Shown: piece after piece, positions 7,196-11,135 of the stretch
Numbering within the stretch: position 1 is the stretch's first letter
Layout: the number at the start of each line of letters is the position of its first letter
Origin: F23-B02 sp963640555
GTDB taxonomy: Bacteria > Bacillota > Clostridia > Oscillospirales > Oscillospiraceae
DNA length: 11,135 nucleotides
Reading direction: 5' to 3'
Assembly: GCA_963640555.1 (NCBI GenBank)
Contig: CAVHZB010000033.1
Coordinates: 1-11,135, forward strand
Notes under the pieces: generated by a model
Database searches by the model: none
What the model saw: the letters and a program-made list of their open reading frames with translations, nothing else
What the model was told of the DNA's origin: nothing
Translations under genes and position numbers: made by a program

Positions 7196-7220
7196 CTAAA
7201 ATGGTAAAATGCTATTTTAG
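7196..7220. repeat. A/T-rich dyad upstream of the gltX promoter
   Basis: CTAAAAT (7196-7202) and ATTTTAG (7214-7220) are perfect inverted copies separated by 11 bases that contain GTAAAAT. It lies immediately upstream of the gltX -35 box. It may be an UP element or a regulator site; it may also be chance in A/T-rich DNA. Confidence 0.35.
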
Positions 7221-7236
7221 AGTAGTGGCGGTATAG

Positions 7237-7475
7237 GCGTTAGCCAAGCCAGATGAGGTGTGTTAAATCGTGCCGCAGGCAACAATATTGTTCGGCTTAC
7301 GCCGAGGATATATTTTCACCTCATCAGTCGGCTTCGCCGACAGCTTCCCCTCAAGGGGAAGCCAACGATCGCTCCCTTTGAGCAAGGGAGCCAAGGGTGC
7401 ACTACAGCAGTGCGGCAATATACCGGTTTCGCCGACACACACCGGTCGGGCTACCGCAATGGATGTATTGGTAGG
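7237..7475. repeat. Mosaic palindromic repeat, copy C
   Basis: It lies between the divergent gltX promoter and the trpS leader. Modules: GCGTTAGCCAAGCC (7237-7250); CCGCAGGCAACAATATTG (7273-7290); TCGGCTTACGCCGA (7292-7305); hairpin GTCGGC-TTC-GCCGAC (7327-7341); hairpin GCTTCCCC-TCAA-GGGGAAGC (7343-7362); a GCTCCCTT/AAGGGAGC hairpin (7371-7391); and a module from GCACTACAGCAGTGC (7399-7413) to CTACCGCAATGGATG and TATTGGTA near 7473. The last module is found in reverse in copy D. Of the 379-base gap, the rest is the gltX promoter region and a 33-base trpS leader. Confidence 0.85.
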
Positions 7476-7508
7476 TGCGTCAAGGCGCATTGAAAAAAGG
7501 AGATATAA

Positions 7509-8522
7509 ATGGAAAACGAGAACAAGAAAAAGATAATGCTTTCGGGCATCCAGCCGTCAGGCGACCTGCATCTGGGAAACTATCTGGGCGCGGTGAAGAA
7601 CTGGGGCGCGAGAGCCGAGGAATTTGACTGCTATTATTTTATGGCCGACCTGCACACGCTCACCGTGCGTCAGGATCCGAAGCTGCTGCGCCGCCGCAGC
7701 CTTGAGCAGCTCGCTCAGTACATCGCCTGCGGCATAGATCCGGAGAAGAATGTCCTGTTTTTGCAGAGCCATGTGCATGAGCACGCCGAGCTCGGCTGGA
7801 TACTCAACTGCTACACCATGTTCGGCGAGCTCAATCGCATGACGCAGTTCAAGGACAAATGCGCCAAAAACGCCGATAATATAAACGGCGGTCTGTTCAC
7901 CTACCCCAGCCTCATGGCGGCGGACATCCTGCTGTATCAGGCTGATTTCGTGCCCGTGGGCGAGGATCAGCGCCAGCACTGTGAGCTTACGCGCGACATT
8001 GCCGTGCGCTTTAACAACATCTACGGCGAGACCTTCAAGGTACCCGAGGCGTATGTGCCCAAGGCGGGCGCACGCGTGATGGGTCTGGGCAATCCCTCTG
8101 CCAAGATGAGCAAGTCCGACCCCAACGGCTGCGTGTTCCTTATGGAAAAGCCCGAGGATATAGCCAGAAAGTTCAAGCGCGCCGTTACCGACTCCGACAC
8201 CGAAGGCTGCGTGCACTTCGACATGGCGGACAAGCCCGGAGTTTCAAACCTGATGAATATCTACTCTGCCGTCACCGGCAAGAGCTTTGAGGAGATAGAG
8301 CGCGAGTTCTCCGGCTGCGGCTACGGTGTGTTCAAGCCCGCCGTGGGCGACGCGGTCATCGAGACCCTGCGGCCGATACGCGAGGAGGCGACCCGCCTTC
8401 TCGAGGATAAGGCTTATCTTTGCAGCGTTTATACCGAGGGTGCACAAAGGGCGAGCAATATCGCCCGCAAGACCCTGCGCAAGGTGTATAAAAAGGTCGG
8501 ATTGGTCGAAAAGCCTTTTTAA
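7509..8522 (+). CDS. trpS: Tryptophan--tRNA ligase (class I)
   Basis: A 337-residue cytosolic tryptophanyl-tRNA synthetase of normal bacterial length. The N-terminus shows SGIQPSGDLHLGNYLGAVKNW (12-32) with HIGH motif HLGN (21-24). MAADILLYQADFVPVGEDQRQH (136-157) contains Asp139, which matches the tryptophan-selecting Asp of the family. The KMSKS loop is a perfect KMSKSDPNG (199-207). The C-terminal helical domain ends in a KTLRKVYKKVGL segment. AAAGGAG at 7496-7502 lies 6 bases before the ATG. No T-box or trp leader peptide is visible; the gap upstream is a repeat. It is followed after 27 bases by the glycosyl-1-phosphate transferase gene and probably drives a three-gene operon. Confidence 0.97.
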   Translation: MENENKKKIMLSGIQPSGDLHLGNYLGAVKNWGARAEEFDCYYFMADLHTLTVRQDPKLLRRRSLEQLAQYIACGIDPEKNVLFLQSHVHEHAELGWILNCYTMFGELNRMTQFKDKCAKNADNINGGLFTYPSLMAADILLYQADFVPVGEDQRQHCELTRDIAVRFNNIYGETFKVPEAYVPKAGARVMGLGNPSAKMSKSDPNGCVFLMEKPEDIARKFKRAVTDSDTEGCVHFDMADKPGVSNLMNIYSAVTGKSFEEIEREFSGCGYGVFKPAVGDAVIETLRPIREEATRLLEDKAYLCSVYTEGAQRASNIARKTLRKVYKKVGLVEKPF

Positions 8523-8549
8523 ATTCCATTTGATCCCGGAGATATACAT

Positions 8550-9659
8550 ATGATAGATCTCAGTTTTGATGTCTGGAAGAATATCCTGCTGGCGATGGCG
8601 GTCGCGTTTGTGATATCGTTTGCGGCAACGCCGGTGGTAAGCTCATTTGCAAAAAAGGTCGGAGCCATCGACATTCCGGACAAAAAACGGCACATCCACA
8701 GTCACCCCATCCCCCGCATGGGCGGCTTGGCCATATTCATAGGCTTCCTGCTGTCGGTGCTGCTTTTCGTGAATATAACTCCGCAGGTGCGCGGCATACT
8801 TCTCGGCGCCATTCTCATCGTCGTCGTAGGTGCGATAGACGATGTGATGAACCTCAACGCATGGCTTAAGTTCTGCGTGCAGATAGTCGCCGCAGTCGTC
8901 GCGGTGCTGTCGGGAGTTATAATAAATGTCGTTTCAAATCCGCTGCTCATAACCAGTGAGCAGGCCGTCACCATCGGCATACTCGCAGTTCCCGTAACGG
9001 TGCTGTGGATAGTGGGCGTTACAAACTCCGTCAACCTCATCGACGGGCTCGACGGACTTGCCTGCGGCGTTTCCGCGATAGCCTCGATGTCGATGCTCGT
9101 CGTGTCGCTGCTGGTGTCGGATTCCAACATCAATGTCGCCACCATCCTTGCCGCGCTCGTCGGCGGATGCCTCGGCTTTATCCCGTATAACCTCAACCCC
9201 GCAAAGATATTTATGGGCGACACGGGCGCGCTGCTGCTGGGCTATGTTCTGGCAACGGTGTCGGTCATAGGCATGTTCAAGTTCTACGCCATCGTCACAT
9301 TCGTGCTGCCGGTGCTCGCTCTTGCCGTTCCGCTGTCGGACACCATTTTTGCGTTCACCCGCCGCATTATTCACGGTCAAAGCCCGTTCCATGCCGACCG
9401 CGGTCACTTCCACCACAAGCTGCTTGACATGGGGCTGAACCAGAAGCAGGCAGTCGCGGTGCTGTATGCCGTTTCCGCGATACTCGGACTTGCGGCTGTG
9501 CTGCTGACCTCCACGGGTATCATGAAGGTAATAGTTGCCGTTATCGCGTTTGCCATCGCCGTGAGCGTGTGGCTGTTCGTGTTCAGGAATAACAAAAACA
9601 TCCATCCGCTGCCGCATGAAAAGCCGGCAGAAAAGACCGGGGAGAGTGAAAATGAGTAA
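8550..9659 (+). CDS. tagO: TagO/WecA-type undecaprenyl-phosphate GlcNAc-1-phosphate transferase
   Basis: A 369-residue polytopic membrane protein of the MraY/WecA/TagO family (glycosyltransferase family 4). It is expected to move GlcNAc-1-phosphate from UDP-GlcNAc to undecaprenyl phosphate on the inner membrane face, the first step of wall teichoic acid or related polymers. About eleven hydrophobic helices are visible, the first near 11-31 and the last near 325-345. Catalytic motifs are RHIHSHPIPRMGG (47-59), AIDD (95-98), NSVNLIDGLDGLACG (159-173), FMGDTG (221-226) and the WecA-type HADRGHFHH (281-289), which separates it from MraY. The tail from 346 is charged and cytosolic. GGAG lies 8 bases before the start. 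Its stop overlaps the wecB start by 8 bases. The exact polymer and the name tagO versus wecA are inference. Confidence 0.93.
   Translation: MIDLSFDVWKNILLAMAVAFVISFAATPVVSSFAKKVGAIDIPDKKRHIHSHPIPRMGGLAIFIGFLLSVLLFVNITPQVRGILLGAILIVVVGAIDDVMNLNAWLKFCVQIVAAVVAVLSGVIINVVSNPLLITSEQAVTIGILAVPVTVLWIVGVTNSVNLIDGLDGLACGVSAIASMSMLVVSLLVSDSNINVATILAALVGGCLGFIPYNLNPAKIFMGDTGALLLGYVLATVSVIGMFKFYAIVTFVLPVLALAVPLSDTIFAFTRRIIHGQSPFHADRGHFHHKLLDMGLNQKQAVAVLYAVSAILGLAAVLLTSTGIMKVIVAVIAFAIAVSVWLFVFRNNKNIHPLPHEKPAEKTGESENE
9639..9644 (+). promoter_or_regulatory. Ribosome binding site that fixes the wecB start
   Basis: GGGGAG, inside the 3' end of the tagO-like gene, lies 7 bases before ATG 9652. The earlier in-frame ATG at 9616 has no such site and would add 12 basic residues not typical of the family. 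Confidence 0.85.
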
Positions 9660-10800
9660 GCTCAAAGTAATGTCCGTTTTCGGAACAAGACCGGAGGCCA
9701 TCAAAATGGCGCCTCTGGCGCTGGAGCTTGAGCGCAGAGACAAGCTTGACAGCCTGATCTGTGTGACGGCGCAGCACCGCGAAATGCTCGATTCCGTGAT
9801 GAATTGTTTCGGACTGAAGGCGGATGCCGACCTCAACATCATGGGGAAAAATCAAACGCTGACCGATGTCACCGTCCGCGCGCTCGAGGGTCTGGAGGAG
9901 TGCTATACGCAGCTCAAGCCCGACCTCGTTCTCGTGCACGGCGATACGAGCACGACCTTCTCTGCGGCTCTGGCGGCGTTCTATGCCAAGATACCCGTGG
10001 GTCATGTCGAGGCCGGTCTGCGCACCTATGACAGGTACAGCCCGTTCCCCGAGGAGATGAACCGCTGCCTCGTAGGAAGGCTCGCAACGCTGCATTTCGC
10101 GCCCACGGCAAAAAATGCGGAGAACCTGCGCCGTGAGGCGGTCACCGGCGATATTTTCGTCACCGGCAACACCGTTATCGACGCCATGAAGTACACCGTC
10201 GGCAAGGGCGGCTTTGCATCCCCGGAGCTGCGGCGAATGGACTTTTCAAAGCGCGTCATCGCCATGACCTGCCACCGCAGGGAAAACTACGGTGAGCCGA
10301 TGCAGAACATTTTCTCCGCCGTGCGCGAGCTGTCGATCGAGCACCCGGAAATAGAGATAGTTTATCCCGTGCACCTGTCGCCGATAGTGCGCAACGCCGC
10401 CGGCGAGCTGCTCGGCGGGCTGAGCAATGTACACCTTATCGAGCCGCTCGACGCAATGGATATGCACCGGCTCATCAGCGCGAGCTATATGGTGCTGACC
10501 GATTCCGGCGGCATTCAGGAGGAGGCTCCCGCGCTTGGCAAGCCCGTTCTGGTGCTCAGGAAGGAGACCGAGCGTCCCGAGGCCGTCGCCGCGGGCACCG
10601 TCAAGCTCACGGGTGTTGATAAGGACGACATACTGCACGATGCAAACGAGCTTCTGAGCGATCATGCTGCCTACGACCGCATGGCGCACGCGGTCAATCC
10701 GTATGGCGACGGCAATGCCTGCCGCCGCATCGCCGATGCGATAGAGTTTTCGTTCGGACTGCGTCCGGACCGTCCCGACGAGTTTACAGCCGGAAAATAA
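9652..10800 (+). CDS. wecB: UDP-N-acetylglucosamine 2-epimerase (non-hydrolysing)
   Basis: A 382-residue cytosolic enzyme (also called MnaA) that interconverts UDP-GlcNAc and UDP-ManNAc. Motifs span the GT-B-like fold: FGTRPEAIKMAPL (10-22), TAQHREML (39-46), VHGDTSTT (95-102), GHVEAGLRT (117-125), PFPEEMNR (131-138), HRRENYG (208-214), TDSGGIQEEAPALGKPVL (283-300) and RKETERPEA (303-311). Asp98, Glu120, Glu134 and His208 fit the catalytic residues described for E. coli WecB. It overlaps the upstream gene by 8 bases, so translation is probably coupled. UDP-ManNAc plus lipid-linked GlcNAc point to a teichoic-acid-type linkage unit, but no TagA-like transferase is in the window, so another ManNAc-containing polymer is possible. 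A terminator follows directly. Confidence 0.96.
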   Translation: MSKLKVMSVFGTRPEAIKMAPLALELERRDKLDSLICVTAQHREMLDSVMNCFGLKADADLNIMGKNQTLTDVTVRALEGLEECYTQLKPDLVLVHGDTSTTFSAALAAFYAKIPVGHVEAGLRTYDRYSPFPEEMNRCLVGRLATLHFAPTAKNAENLRREAVTGDIFVTGNTVIDAMKYTVGKGGFASPELRRMDFSKRVIAMTCHRRENYGEPMQNIFSAVRELSIEHPEIEIVYPVHLSPIVRNAAGELLGGLSNVHLIEPLDAMDMHRLISASYMVLTDSGGIQEEAPALGKPVLVLRKETERPEAVAAGTVKLTGVDKDDILHDANELLSDHAAYDRMAHAVNPYGDGNACRRIADAIEFSFGLRPDRPDEFTAGK

Positions 10801-10815
10801 TACATTCGTCAGATA

Positions 10816-10854
10816 AAAACCTCGGCAATAGCTTATGTGTTGCCGAGGTTTTTT
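10816..10854 (+). terminator. Rho-independent terminator of the trpS-tagO-wecB operon
   Basis: AAAACCTCGGCAA (10816-10828), an 11-base loop and TTGCCGAGGTTTT (10840-10852) form a perfect 13-bp stem with a T-run to 10854. The A-run on the left could let it act on the other strand too. Confidence 0.92.
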
Positions 10855-10875
10855 CGGAGGCGTTTTTCGGAGGCG
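10850..10875. repeat. 13-bp tandem duplication after the wecB terminator
   Basis: TTTTTCGGAGGCG occurs twice, at 10850-10862 and 10863-10875, with no gap. The first copy includes the terminator T-run, so the duplication probably arose by slippage from the terminator edge. Confidence 0.8.
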
Positions 10876-10886
10876 CATTCAGACTG

Positions 10887-11135
10887 TACCAATACACCAT
10901 TGCATCAGCCCGACCGGAAAGTACCGACGAAAACCATAAGACTGCCGTTCTACAACAGTGCGTCTTTGGCTTCTCTTCAAGGGGAAGCCGACGATCCCTC
11001 AGTCAGCCTTGCGGCTGACAGCTCCCTTTACGCAAGGGAGCCAATGGGTGCGAGTGATTTCATTAGGCAAACTCATGGGATGCGCTGCCTCCCTTGTGCA
11101 AAGGGAGGTGGGTCGGCGATAGCCGAGCCGGAGGG
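10887..11135. repeat. Mosaic palindromic repeat, copy D (runs off the window)
   Basis: The left part (10887-10978) reads as a degenerate reverse complement of the last module of copy C: TACCAATACACCATTGC, CAGCCCGACCGG, then CGAAAACC, ACAACAGTGCG and TTGGCTTC. Next come a GGCTTCTCTT/AGGGGAAGCC hairpin (10968-10989), hairpin GTCAGCC-TTGC-GGCTGAC (11002-11019) and hairpin GCTCCCTT-TACGC-AAGGGAGC (11021-11041). After a 46-base spacer with no recognised module come CCTCCCTT-GTGCA-AAGGGAGG (11088-11108) and TCGGCGATAGCCGAGCCGG (11113-11131), as at the left end of copy A. The 335 bases after wecB hold no gene. Confidence 0.85.

Noticed and set aside
8538..8552. GGAGATATACATATG before the tagO-like gene equals the ribosome binding site of common T7 expression vectors
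   Set aside because: The sequence on both sides is natural and continuous with the operon; a 15-base match around a ribosome binding site is best taken as chance.
2127..11135. CRISPR array made of the palindromic repeats
   Set aside because: The repeats are dispersed, of mixed modules and orientation, without regular spacers, and no cas genes are present.

Overview
The window looks like chromosomal core DNA of a low-complexity-envelope Gram-positive bacterium, most likely a gut-type Clostridia (Oscillospirales/Oscillospiraceae-like). The support is a YggS-SepF-DivIVA-IleS gene order typical of Bacillota, GC-rich third codon positions, strong GGAGG ribosome binding sites, and many short palindromic intergenic repeats of a kind I associate with that order. 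The taxonomic placement is inference; there is no rRNA gene here.

Layout. Positions 1-192 hold a short dyad, a terminator of an unseen upstream gene and no convincing promoter. Positions 193-2003 form a compact plus-strand division cluster: yggS/ylmE (PLP homeostasis), sepF (FtsZ membrane anchor) and a divIVA-domain coiled-coil protein, closed by a strong terminator at 2049-2077. A 402-base gap filled mostly by a mosaic palindromic repeat separates it from ileS (2406-5213), which has its own terminator. A second repeat-filled gap (5214-5653) lies between ileS and the convergent gltX (5654-7129, minus strand). gltX has the clearest promoter in the window. A third repeat-filled gap (7130-7508) separates gltX from a plus-strand operon: trpS, a TagO/WecA-type polyprenyl-phosphate GlcNAc-1-phosphate transferase, and a UDP-GlcNAc 2-epimerase (wecB/mnaA), closed by a terminator at 10816-10854. 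The last 335 bases contain a fourth repeat mosaic that runs off the window.

How the genes work together. Three transcription units supply aminoacyl-tRNAs (Ile, Glu, Trp). The first cluster serves septum formation and polar or septal scaffolding. The tagO-wecB pair makes the lipid-linked GlcNAc starter and UDP-ManNAc, the two first ingredients of a wall-teichoic-acid-type linkage unit or a related envelope polysaccharide.

I see no new protein system. All eight genes are recognisable housekeeping genes. The least explained content is non-coding: four mosaics built from shared hairpin modules, found in every long intergenic gap, with compensating stem changes and an inverted module; and three short dyads that share a UAAA loop but have different arms.
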